From Acidobacteriota bacterium (GTDB lineage Bacteria; Acidobacteriota; Terriglobia; Terriglobales; Acidobacteriaceae), in NCBI GenBank assembly GCA_021799405.1, contig JAJZAL010000063.1, positions 1-22,974 of the forward strand: DNA of 22,974 nucleotides. The letters run 5' to 3'. Below are positions 15,526-22,974 of the stretch, piece by piece. Position numbers and translations under genes: made by a program. The stretch's first letter is position 1. The number at the start of each line of letters is the position of its first letter. Under the pieces are notes generated by a model that saw nothing but the letters and a program-made list of their open reading frames with translations, was not told where the DNA came from and made no database searches.

Positions 15526-16767
15526 TTACGATTTTCCGGCGTGAAAAACATGGTAGAGGGCGGCATGCACCACACTTTGTGCCGGCACACGGTTCTGTGC
15601 AGTTTCTTCAGGTCCGTTCTCGCCTGCCACGCCCAGCTTCACATGGAAGATCATCTTGCGACTGCCACGATACGCGGTGATGGTGATCGTTTCTCCCGGT
15701 CGCAGCCCGTCCATGATGTCCGACATGTCCCGCTGATTCGTCACCTGGTGCCCATCCATCGACACAATCAGATCGCCGCCGATATAAATCTGCTGGTTCC
15801 CCAGGTAGGCAATCTGGTTGCCGCCATGTAGACCGGCCTGGGCCGCCGGACCACCCGGAAAGACCCGCTCAATCAACAGTCCATAATTCACCGGTAGATT
15901 CATCTGCTGCGCCAGATACGGCCCAATCGGCAGTGTTTCAATGCCCAGTGTCGGACGCATCGCATGCCCATAACGCTTCAGATCCAGCAGCACCGCTTTC
16001 GCCGTGTCGATTGGAATCGCAAAGCCGATACCGGCGCTCTGCTCCACCTGCACCTGGTTGTTCGGATTGGTAGCAATCATCGAATTGATGCCGATCACTT
16101 CGCCCTGCGAGTTCAGGAGCGGCCCGCCCGAGTTGCCGGGATTGATCGGCGCATCGGTCTGAATCGCATTCTGGATCAGCACTCCGGTCGGGCCGCGCAC
16201 GGAGCGAATCGCGCTGATAATGCCCGAGGTCATCGTCCCGCTCAACCCGAAGGGATTGCCAATGGCGTATACCTGCTGCCCCACCTGCAGGTTCTTTGAA
16301 CTGGCCAGAACCGCGGGCTGCAAATTTGGCGCATCGATCTTTAGCAACGCCAGGTCGTGAGCGCGATCTCCGCCCACCAGCGTCGCCTTGTAGCGGTGCT
16401 TGTCCCAAGTCTGCACTTCGATGTTCTGCGCTCCGGCAATCACGTGATAATTGGTCAGAATGTATCCGGCTTTATCGAGAATAAAGCCCGAACCCTGCCC
16501 CTGCTGCGGCACTAGCCCATAGAAGAAATTCAGCCCCACCGACGTCGAGGTGATATTCACCACCGACGGCAGAGCACGCTTATACACATTGATATTGTTT
16601 TCTTCTTCGGGCAGATATTTGGGCTCGGTGTTCACTACATTCAGCGTCAACGACGAGGGATCGGGCTTGGCAAATACGCCGAAATTTCCCTCGGAGCCAA
16701 GGTGCGAAAGAAGAAACCAGAAGCCGCCCACCATGAGCAGCACCAATGCAATTTGACGGAGTTTCAT
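15526..16767 (-). CDS. S1C trypsin-like serine protease with PDZ domain (DegQ/HtrA-like)
   Basis: An envelope quality-control protease of 413 aa. An N-terminal membrane anchor (residues 5-22) is followed by a short linker, the protease domain and a single PDZ domain (about 285-395). The catalytic triad is H108 (TNYHVI), D138 (AHDLALLK) and S213 (INPGNSGGPL). Family DegP has two PDZ domains; one PDZ plus an anchor resembles DegS or the short HtrA of other bacteria. Start choice: the ATG at 16767 has AAGGA 8 nt upstream; a longer frame to 16824 runs through the leader hairpin and is rejected. A short region after the PDZ domain (NGPEETAQNRVPAQSVV) looks flexible. The deacetylase gene follows after 24 bp. 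Confidence 0.92.
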   Translation of the reverse strand: MKLRQIALVLLMVGGFWFLLSHLGSEGNFGVFAKPDPSSLTLNVVNTEPKYLPEEENNINVYKRALPSVVNITSTSVGLNFFYGLVPQQGQGSGFILDKAGYILTNYHVIAGAQNIEVQTWDKHRYKATLVGGDRAHDLALLKIDAPNLQPAVLASSKNLQVGQQVYAIGNPFGLSGTMTSGIISAIRSVRGPTGVLIQNAIQTDAPINPGNSGGPLLNSQGEVIGINSMIATNPNNQVQVEQSAGIGFAIPIDTAKAVLLDLKRYGHAMRPTLGIETLPIGPYLAQQMNLPVNYGLLIERVFPGGPAAQAGLHGGNQIAYLGNQQIYIGGDLIVSMDGHQVTNQRDMSDIMDGLRPGETITITAYRGSRKMIFHVKLGVAGENGPEETAQNRVPAQSVVHAALYHVFHAGKS

Positions 16768-16788
16768 GCGTATCCTTACCAGGGGACT

Positions 16789-16829
16789 GCTATTTGCTTC
16801 CGGGCCGACAACCCCCTGAAGCAAATAGC
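16789..16829 (-). promoter_or_regulatory. Leader inverted repeat before the DegQ-like gene
   Basis: GCTATTTGCTTC and GAAGCAAATAGC form a perfect 12-bp inverted repeat with a 17-nt loop, ending 21 nt before the start codon and just ahead of the AAGGA site. In the RNA the loop begins AGGGGG, and CCCCU occurs 3 nt after the stem, next to the Shine-Dalgarno site. The two could pair and change access to it. It may equally be a DNA operator. Confidence 0.55.
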
Positions 16830-16897
16830 GCCTCTAAACTGCCGGCAAGAGCCACGTACGCCACCGGCACAAGAAGTGCTGATTCCAGTCTACCGCC

Positions 16898-17575
16898 TTA
16901 GTTACGAATCGTTTTCGCCGCGGTATGCAACGCCGCGGCAAGGCAGTCAACCTGCTGCCGGGTTGCCTCGACTGTACCCGAATTGTCGATGACTGCATCA
17001 CACAGAGGAATCTTCACCCCATCCGGAATCTGCCGCGCCAGCCGCGCACGCGCGTCCCGTTCCACCTCCGCTGCGCGTTCCTTCGAGTGACCCGGCTCTG
17101 CAGCCAGCACCCGGCTGACATATCGCTCGATCTTCACTGCATCGGGCGCAGTCACCAGCAGCACCCGGTCAAATCGGTCCCGCCATCCCGGCACACTGGC
17201 ATTCTCACCACGGCTCGCCTCAAAAATCAGCGCCGATTCCACCATCGCAACGGCATGGGGATCGCGGGCAAAAATCTCCCGCATCCACCGCTCCTGCGCG
17301 GCAATCACCGGCGGATGCACCAGCGCATTGAGCTCCTTCAGCCGCCCTTGCCCAAAGGCGAGTTCCGCCAGGCGCGCACGGTCCAGGCGGCCATCGGCGC
17401 GCACCACTTCGGGTCCAAAGTGCTCCACGATGGCGCGGTAGGCGCTCTGCCCCGGCTCCATCAGCTCCCGCCCCACCGCGTCGGCTTCGATCACTTCGAT
17501 GCCCTGCTCCCGAAACATCTGGGCGACCGTCGACTTGCCGCTCCCGATTCCGCCCGTCAATCCCACTCGTAGCAA
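16898..17575 (-). CDS. coaE: Dephospho-CoA kinase
   Basis: It performs the last step of coenzyme A synthesis, phosphorylating the 3'-hydroxyl of dephospho-CoA with ATP. At 225 aa it is typical length. The P-loop GLTGGIGSGKST occupies residues 5-16. EADAVGRELMEPG carries the conserved Asp after the P-loop, LVHPPVI is the lid-proximal segment, and VLLVTAPDAVKIERYVSR matches the family. Start choice: the frame runs open to 17869, but the homologous N-terminus begins at LRVGLTGG. A TTG at 17573-17575 lies 6 nt after a perfect AAGGAG, so a TTG start is assigned. It diverges from the Trm112 gene over only 36 bp. The DegQ-like gene follows after 130 bp. Confidence 0.93.
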   Translation of the reverse strand: MLRVGLTGGIGSGKSTVAQMFREQGIEVIEADAVGRELMEPGQSAYRAIVEHFGPEVVRADGRLDRARLAELAFGQGRLKELNALVHPPVIAAQERWMREIFARDPHAVAMVESALIFEASRGENASVPGWRDRFDRVLLVTAPDAVKIERYVSRVLAAEPGHSKERAAEVERDARARLARQIPDGVKIPLCDAVIDNSGTVEATRQQVDCLAAALHTAAKTIRN

Positions 17576-17599
17576 ATCCAACTCCTTACGCGGCGCCGG

Positions 17600-17605
17600 T
17601 ACACT
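17600..17605 (+). promoter_or_regulatory. Candidate -10 box before the Trm112-type gene
   Basis: TACACT lies 6 nt before the ATG at 17612, so the transcript would begin at or beside the start codon. No Shine-Dalgarno site is present. A convincing -35 box is not seen. This may be a leaderless gene. Confidence 0.3.
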
Positions 17606-17611
17606 GCTTCT

Positions 17612-17785
17612 ATGCCCGTCGCTGACAACATTACGAGCATGCTCGACCTGATTGTATGTCCTGCTTGCCGCGGCCCGCTCACCATCGCTGGGGAAGAACC
17701 GTCCATCACCTGTAAGGCCTGCGGGCGCCGGTACAAGATCAAAGACGGCATCCCCGTACTCATTGTGGAGCGCGCAATCTCGTAA
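17612..17785 (+). CDS. Trm112-family zinc-ribbon protein (YcaR/UPF0434 type)
   Basis: A 57-aa protein with two CxxC pairs: C16/C19 in LIVCPACRGPL and C34/C37 in ITCKACGRRYKIKDGIPVLI. The spacing and the ending Y-x-I-x-D-G-I-P-x-L are the Trm112/YcaR signature. In eukaryotes and archaea Trm112 activates methyltransferases; the bacterial role is unclear, though these genes often sit near cell-envelope or nucleotide genes. Met10 is an alternative start (MLDLIVCPAC). It is divergent from coaE. It is short enough to be overlooked. Confidence 0.88.
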   Translation: MPVADNITSMLDLIVCPACRGPLTIAGEEPSITCKACGRRYKIKDGIPVLIVERAIS

Positions 17786-17928
17786 CCCTTGACGTTCTTC
17801 CGTCCGATACCTCAGTCGGCTGCAGCGAAGACGCTCACTTGCGTCATGAAGGAGCAGGACCAAATTCACCCCTAGCCCAGCAACACATACCCCGCCTCAC
17901 GTGTCTAAACAGGCAGAGGAAAGAGCCC

Positions 17929-18174
17929 ATGAATACCCGGCCAGATCAAGTCGAGAAGTTCTCCGCAGCCGAACTCGCCAATCTGCGCGCCGACCTGCTG
18001 CGAGCGGGAATTGACAGCAGGCAGGCAGCCGAAATCCTCACCACCTTCCTTATGGGCCGCGGATACAGCGTGGACTCCCAACGGGTGGCGGAAGTCGCTC
18101 TCCAGATCGAACGAATGACCTGCTCACCTGAGTGCATGCAGGCGGAACTCGAACGCGTCGCCCTCGTCAATTAG
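17929..18174 (+). CDS. Small unrecognised soluble protein, 81 aa
   Basis: I do not recognise it. The sequence is largely helical by pattern: SAAELANLRADLLRAGIDSR, then QAAEILTTFLMGRGYSVDSQ, then RVAEVALQIERM and a CSPEC pair near the C-terminus. There is no signal peptide or membrane segment. ATG 17929 is chosen because AGAGGAAAG lies 5-14 nt upstream; the frame opens earlier at 17839 without such a site. The CxxxC pair might bind metal or form a disulfide. It lies 143 bp after the Trm112 gene on the same strand. Confidence 0.6.
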   Translation: MNTRPDQVEKFSAAELANLRADLLRAGIDSRQAAEILTTFLMGRGYSVDSQRVAEVALQIERMTCSPECMQAELERVALVN

Positions 18175-18283
18175 ACAGTTTTTCCAATCGCCCCCTGCCG
18201 TCGCGCCGCATCTGCACGGCAGGCTCGGTCGCGCCCAACGAGAACATGCCCAGATCCATGGTCCCCGAAGCAACACGTGCCAT
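18167..18283 (-). CDS. Possible 38-aa protein, unknown
   Basis: ATG to TGA on the minus strand encodes MARVASGTMDLGMFSLGATE followed by a basic tail (RRDGRGRLEKLSN). A GAGAAG sits about 6 nt upstream and third positions are fairly G/C-rich. It overlaps the 3' end of the convergent 81-aa gene by 8 bp. It also contains an inverted repeat (CCTGCCGT / ACGGCAGG, 18194-18223) that could be an unrelated hairpin. Low confidence; it may be a chance frame. Confidence 0.25.
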   Translation of the reverse strand: MARVASGTMDLGMFSLGATEPAVQMRRDGRGRLEKLSN

Positions 18284-18374
18284 TTTGAGCTTCTCAGGCA
18301 ACCTTTTTCGATGGATCGATTTTCCTCGCCGGAACTTCGCCGCCCGAGCTACGCCTGCGTCCAACGATTAGATC

Positions 18375-18426
18375 GCTGCTCGGAGGACCCGGTTCGACCG
18401 TGCACGACAGATGCTCCTCGAGCAGC
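18375..18426 (+). promoter_or_regulatory. Leader hairpin directly before a Shine-Dalgarno site
   Basis: GCTGCTCG (18375-18382) pairs with CGAGCAGC (18419-18426) and, after one bulged G, AGGA with TCCT. The loop holds an inner CGGT-TCG-ACCG hairpin. Two bases later comes AAAGGAG, 10 nt before the ATG at 18444. The structure could position or mask the ribosome site of the secreted protein. Confidence 0.45.
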
Positions 18427-18443
18427 CAAAGGAGTATCCGACT

Positions 18444-19064
18444 ATGAAGTCTCTTACCCGCACTTTCCGGTTCGCCGCACTTTCTCTGGCGACCATCCTG
18501 TTCGCCGTGGGGCCTGCTCTGGCTGCTTCCACGGCGGCTTCGCCTGCAACCATGCAGCTGATGAGCACCAATGCACAGCTGAATCACGCTCTCAACTCCA
18601 GCCGCATATCGCTCGGGCAACGCGTTACCGCACATCTCACCATGGAACTGCGCACGGATCATGGCATGGTGCTTCCACGCAATACACAACTCATCGGAAA
18701 AGTCAGCCAACTGCAGCGGGGGCATAACAAAACGACCCGTGTCGGTTTGGTCTTCAGCGAGGCGCGCCTGAAGAACGGCCACGTCGTCCCCATCAAAGCC
18801 ACACTCCTCGGCGCCATGCCTCCGGCCGATGGATTCTACTCTGGCGAGTCACAATATTTTCCAGACACCTCGCATCCGGTTTCCCCAAAAGAAAAAATTG
18901 ACCAGGAAGCCGGTGTCCTCAACAATGTCTCGTTGCAAGCTGCAGTCCTCAGCCATGTCTCCGGGACATTCCTGAGCAAGCGCGGCAAGATTCGCCTGCC
19001 TGCGGGCACGCAGTTGCGCATCGCGATTGCCCCCGTGCACCCTTCTGCCAGCATGGCAGGCTGA
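18444..19064 (+). CDS. Secreted protein of unknown function, 206 aa
   Basis: A clear Sec signal peptide (MKSLTRTFRFAALSLATILF, then AVGPALAAS) gives a mature periplasmic or extracellular protein of about 180 residues. The mature part has a beta-rich pattern: ISLGQRVTAHLTMELRTDHG, then VLPRNTQLIGKVSQLQ, RVGLVFSEARLKNGHVVPIK and, near the end, IRLPAGTQLRIAI. The repeated L-P-x-[NG]-T-x-L motif and ordering recall the TrbI/VirB10-type beta-barrel fold, but no secretion genes are near, so this is only a resemblance. AAAGGAG supports the start; an upstream in-frame ATG at 18411 lies within the leader hairpin. A strong terminator follows. Confidence 0.75.
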   Translation: MKSLTRTFRFAALSLATILFAVGPALAASTAASPATMQLMSTNAQLNHALNSSRISLGQRVTAHLTMELRTDHGMVLPRNTQLIGKVSQLQRGHNKTTRVGLVFSEARLKNGHVVPIKATLLGAMPPADGFYSGESQYFPDTSHPVSPKEKIDQEAGVLNNVSLQAAVLSHVSGTFLSKRGKIRLPAGTQLRIAIAPVHPSASMAG

Positions 19065-19081
19065 TTCTGCTGTCTGAATCG

Positions 19082-19115
19082 AAGAGCTGCCGGTTCACCG
19101 GCGGCTCTTTCTTCC
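19082..19115 (+). terminator. Rho-independent terminator after the secreted protein
   Basis: AAGAGCTGCCGG-TTCA-CCGGCGGCTCTT is a 12-bp stem with one G-U pair and a 4-nt loop, followed by TCTTCC. It separates the secreted protein from the ComM/YifB gene. Confidence 0.7.
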
Positions 19116-19182
19116 TGAGGGTGTCTTTAGTACCGTTTCCTTTGCTGTTCCAGTCGGGCGATCCTGAGACGCGACCACCCTT

Positions 19183-20754
19183 ATGCTTTTCAAAGCGCTC
19201 AGCGCCGCCGTCTACGGCATCGACGCCAATATCATCGATGTCGAAGTCGACTTCTCCGGCATCAAGACCCTGGAAGACCGCTTCCACACCGTGGGCCTGC
19301 CCGATGCCGCCGTGCGCGAAAGCCGCGATCGCGTCCGCGCGGCCATCAAGAACTCCGGCTTCGACATCCCGCCGACGACGATCGTCATCAACCTCGCGCC
19401 GGCAGACATCAAAAAGGAAGGCTCCGGCTTTGACCTGCCCATGGCCATCGGCATCCTCGGCGCATACGGCGCGCTGCAACTGCAGGATCTCAGCCAGTTT
19501 CTGCTGATCGGCGAGCTCGGTCTGGACGGCACTCTGCGCCCGGTTCCGGGCATGTTGCCGGTTGCCGTCGCTGCCCGCGAGCGTGGTATTCGTCACCTCG
19601 TCATCCCCAAAGCCAATGCCCGCGAGGCTGCTGTGGTCGACGGCGTCTCGGTCTATCCCGTCGAGACGCTCAATCAGGCCCGCGAACTCCTCAACGCCGC
19701 CGGGAATGGCGGCATCCACACTCCCGCATTCAGGATCGAAGCCGAGCAGGTTCTCTCCGAACAGCAGTACCACGGTCCCGACTTCGCCGACGTTCGCGGA
19801 CAGCAGGCCGCCAAGCGCGCTCTTGAAGTGGCGGCCGCCGGCGGCCACAACATCCTCATGATCGGCCCGCCCGGTTCCGGCAAAACCATGCTCGCCAAGC
19901 GGCTGCCCTCCATCCTCGCGCCGCTCAGCTTCGACGAAGCTCTCGAAACCACCAAGATTCACTCTGTTGCCGGTGTACTCGACGCCGAAGCCGGCCTGGT
20001 CACGCACCGCCCCTTCCGTTCACCGCATCACACCATCTCCGACGCCGGCCTCATCGGAGGCGGCGTCATCCCCCGTCCCGGCGAAGTCTCGCTGGCCCAC
20101 AATGGCGTCCTCTTTCTCGATGAGCTGCCAGAGTTTCCACGCAACGTGCTCGAGGTCATGCGCCAGCCGCTCGAAGACCGCAATGTCGTCATCGCCCGCG
20201 CCTCCATGTCGCTCAGCTTTCCCGCCGCCTTCATGCTCGCCGCCGCGATGAATCCCTGCCCCTGCGGCTACTTTAACGACCGATCCCGTGAGTGCCACTG
20301 TACGCCGCCCATCATTCAGCGCTACGTGGCCAAGGTCTCCGGGCCGCTGCTCGACCGCATCGACATCCACATCGAAGTGCCCGCCGTGCAGTACCGCGAG
20401 TTGCGATCGGGCGCCGCCAGCGAAAGCTCCGCTACGATTCGCGAGCGCGTACTCAAGGCCCGTAGAATCCAGGCCGAGCGCTTCCAGAAAGAAGCCACCC
20501 ACGGCAAGTTCAGGACCTACTCCAACGCGCAGATGAGCACCCCCCAGATTCGCCGCTACTGTGAACTGAGCCCTGATGCCGAGCGGCTGCTCGAGCGCGC
20601 CATGCAACAGCAGGGCCTCACCGCTCGCGCCCATGACCGCATCCTCAAGGTCGCCCGCACCATCGCCGATCTGGCAGGAGAGGTGTCTGTTTCGCTTCCC
20701 CACATCGCCGAAGCCATCCAGTACCGCACCCTGGACCGCAGCTACTGGAATTGA
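19183..20754 (+). CDS. YifB/ComM-family Mg-chelatase-like AAA+ ATPase
   Basis: A 523-aa protein of normal family length. The N-terminal Lon-protease-like (ChlI) domain, about 20-175, includes [20 protein letters not shown] and [20 protein letters not shown]. The AAA+ core has Walker A GPPGSGKT (228-235), Walker [11 protein letters not shown] (309-318) and the FRSPHHTIS block. A Cys cluster [15 protein letters not shown] (C359, C361, C371, C373) could bind zinc. The C-terminal Mg-chelatase domain ends in [14 protein letters not shown]. In Vibrio and other competent bacteria ComM is a helicase that drives branch migration during integration of transformed DNA; a DNA role is expected here. No competence genes are in the window. 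Confidence 0.93.
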   Translation: MLFKALSAAVYGIDANIIDVEVDFSGIKTLEDRFHTVGLPDAAVRESRDRVRAAIKNSGFDIPPTTIVINLAPADIKKEGSGFDLPMAIGILGAYGALQLQDLSQFLLIGELGLDGTLRPVPGMLPVAVAARERGIRHLVIPKANAREAAVVDGVSVYPVETLNQARELLNAAGNGGIHTPAFRIEAEQVLSEQQYHGPDFADVRGQQAAKRALEVAAAGGHNILMIGPPGSGKTMLAKRLPSILAPLSFDEALETTKIHSVAGVLDAEAGLVTHRPFRSPHHTISDAGLIGGGVIPRPGEVSLAHNGVLFLDELPEFPRNVLEVMRQPLEDRNVVIARASMSLSFPAAFMLAAAMNPCPCGYFNDRSRECHCTPPIIQRYVAKVSGPLLDRIDIHIEVPAVQYRELRSGAASESSATIRERVLKARRIQAERFQKEATHGKFRTYSNAQMSTPQIRRYCELSPDAERLLERAMQQQGLTARAHDRILKVARTIADLAGEVSVSLPHIAEAIQYRTLDRSYWN

Positions 20755-21262
20755 TCGTTGCAACTCGCCAGATTTCTATGAGTTTTGGTATATGACGCAG
20801 CCAGGATACCGGGAAGTTCGAAACCGAAAAACATAATCCATTGAAAAACAGGTACTTAACAAAGAATTCCAATCATGGAATGACAATTATGCAATTTTTG
20901 AAAAAAAATTGTTGACCTCAAACGCAACTCCATTTACGGTACTCATGGCTGGTAGCTCGTGAAGCCTCTTTTTAGGGTTTCCGTGTCAATTCCGTCTCTG
21001 GCTCCCTGTTTCAGATGATGCGCGCATTGCGGTCAGCACCCTGAACGGTGCAATCAGCCCGTTGCGTGTCTTCTGAGCACGGCCAGGTACGTGAAGTGAC
21101 TGATTTACGTTACTGTCAGGGCGAAAAATTTGCCCTCAGCCGTTGAGAAATTGTGACCAAACCGGCGGTCTTGAGCGTCTAAGTATATGTTCCATAGTTC
21201 TCTCACACTTGGCCTCTCATAATCTTTTTGGCCCGTCGTAGTACAGGAGGAATTTGATCTTT
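20755..21262. other. A+T-rich gene-free region before rpoZ-rho
   Basis: No supportable gene on either strand. It holds, in order: ATTCCA-ATCA-TGGAAT (20866-20881); CAATTTTT-GAAA-AAAAATTG (20892-20911); a promoter candidate; the stem ATTGC..TCAG-CACC-CTGA..GCAAT (21026-21054, with internal bubble); and GGGC/GCCC around AAAAATTT near 21120-21137. Base composition is clearly more A+T-rich than the flanking genes in its first 200 bases. It most likely contains a long 5' leader or a small RNA for the rpoZ-rho unit. Confidence 0.5.
20892..20940 (+). promoter_or_regulatory. Promoter candidate with A/T palindrome upstream
   Basis: TTGACC (20912-20917) and TACGGT (20935-20940) are 17 bp apart. A perfect 8-bp A/T palindrome abuts the -35 box and could act as an UP element. 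Transcription would start near 20947, about 315 nt before the rpoZ start codon. Confidence 0.45.
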
Positions 21263-21493
21263 ATGCGCTCTGATCTTGTTTTTGGGGCATTAACCCATGT
21301 AAGCAATCGTTACCAGCTCTGCCAGCTCGCATCCAAGGCGACCCGCAAGCTTCATAAGCCCAGCACCCGTCTGCAGGACACGACGAATGAAGTGCTGGCC
21401 CATTTCCATGGAGCAAATCCCATGCAGGGTTCCTTGCCTCCGGCGGCTGCTCACAAGTCCGCTGCCCAGTCTCAACAGCGCCGCGCTGCCTAA
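21263..21493 (+). CDS. rpoZ: Omega-like RNA polymerase subunit (divergent RpoZ)
   Basis: A 76-aa protein, MRSDLVFGALTHVSNRYQLC followed by QLASKATRKLHKPSTRLQDT. The N-R-[YF]-x-L-x-x-x-A-[AS]-[KR]-x-[AT]-R pattern is the core of omega's first conserved region, and TTNEVLAHF fits the following helix. The C-terminal roughly 25 residues are Ala/Gln-rich and low in complexity. It is shorter and more divergent than E. coli omega, so this is a family call from pattern only. AGGAGG at 21245-21250 lies 12 nt before this ATG; an in-frame TTG at 21254 is only 3 nt after it and less likely. rho follows 103 bp later on the same strand, consistent with a transcription-machinery unit. Confidence 0.62.
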   Translation: MRSDLVFGALTHVSNRYQLCQLASKATRKLHKPSTRLQDTTNEVLAHFHGANPMQGSLPPAAAHKSAAQSQQRRAA

Positions 21494-21596
21494 GCGCGGC
21501 CTGTCCCCCGGGCTGCGCAAACCTGAACCTTCCAAAATCCTCCTCATCCCTTCTTCTTACTACCTCTCATCGATCCATATCCCACCGTAGGTACAC

Positions 21597-22847
<1,251 letters not shown>

Positions 22848-22974
22848 CCCTCATTTCTCACAGGCAAGTTGTCGAGAGCGGCGGGTGGAATGAAGAAAAG
22901 TGATTGGAAAGGCCGTCATTTCATGGCATAACTGCGTTGTCAAAGCGTAGTTGGAGCCAAAGAAGGGCGGCCTT

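Noticed and set aside
18949..20007. Minus-strand 352-aa frame over the ComM/YifB gene
   Set aside because: It is a shadow of a well-supported AAA+ gene and crosses a strong terminator hairpin.
20947..21180. 6S RNA, SRP RNA, tmRNA or RNase P RNA in the large gap
   Set aside because: I looked for the SRP GGAA-tetraloop region, the RNase P core, a tmRNA CCA end and the long 6S rod; none is convincing, so no RNA class is named.
21290..21547. Minus-strand 85-aa frame over rpoZ
   Set aside because: It is opposite the omega-like gene, which has AGGAGG and a family motif; the minus frame has neither.
22848..22974. Start of another gene or an inverted repeat (AAGGCCG / CGGCCTT) at the right edge
   Set aside because: The only ATG frame is about a dozen codons long, and the 7-bp repeat runs to the last base of the window, so neither can be judged.

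Overview
The window is a G+C-rich bacterial chromosome segment carrying mostly housekeeping and cell-envelope genes. My best guess is a member of the Acidobacteriota (Terriglobia/Acidobacteriaceae type). This rests on gene style rather than a marker gene: a divergent omega-like RpoZ next to Rho, secreted proteins of unknown function, a bacterial lipase-maturation-factor protein, a GH30 glycosidase, and weak or absent Shine-Dalgarno sites. No rRNA, tRNA, CRISPR array, phage or defence island was found. I did not find a clearly new multi-gene system; the most unusual signals are regulatory DNA/RNA structures between genes.

Layout. At the left edge a two-gene minus-strand unit (secreted unknown protein, then a nitroreductase cut by the window edge) diverges from a secreted STN-like protein. 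A small unlisted membrane protein (minus) diverges from the cluster uvrA, CPBP-family membrane protease, pyrE. uvrA and the protease gene overlap by four bases. The uvrA promoter carries three CAGGAAG/CTTCCTG elements at exact 26-bp steps. Downstream of pyrE sits an IS1182-family insertion sequence (about 7624-9200, 15-bp inverted repeats), with a terminator-like hairpin just outside each end. Then come a secreted GH30 glucosidase-type enzyme with a palindromic candidate operator, a 14-TM DHA2-type MFS exporter, a lipase maturation factor/HTTM membrane protein and yggX.

yggX converges with a minus-strand group: coaE, a DegQ/HtrA-like membrane-anchored protease, and a NodB-type polysaccharide deacetylase. 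The stop codons of yggX and the deacetylase overlap. The DegQ-like gene has a perfect 12-bp inverted repeat in its leader. coaE starts with TTG and diverges from a Trm112-family zinc-ribbon protein. Next are an unrecognised 81-aa protein, a secreted protein whose leader folds into a hairpin right before the Shine-Dalgarno site, and a ComM/YifB-type AAA+ protein.

A roughly 500-bp A+T-rich gene-free stretch (20755-21262) with a palindrome and promoter precedes an omega-like rpoZ and rho. This region is the most likely place for a leader RNA or small RNA. After rho the last 127 bases hold no gene I can support.
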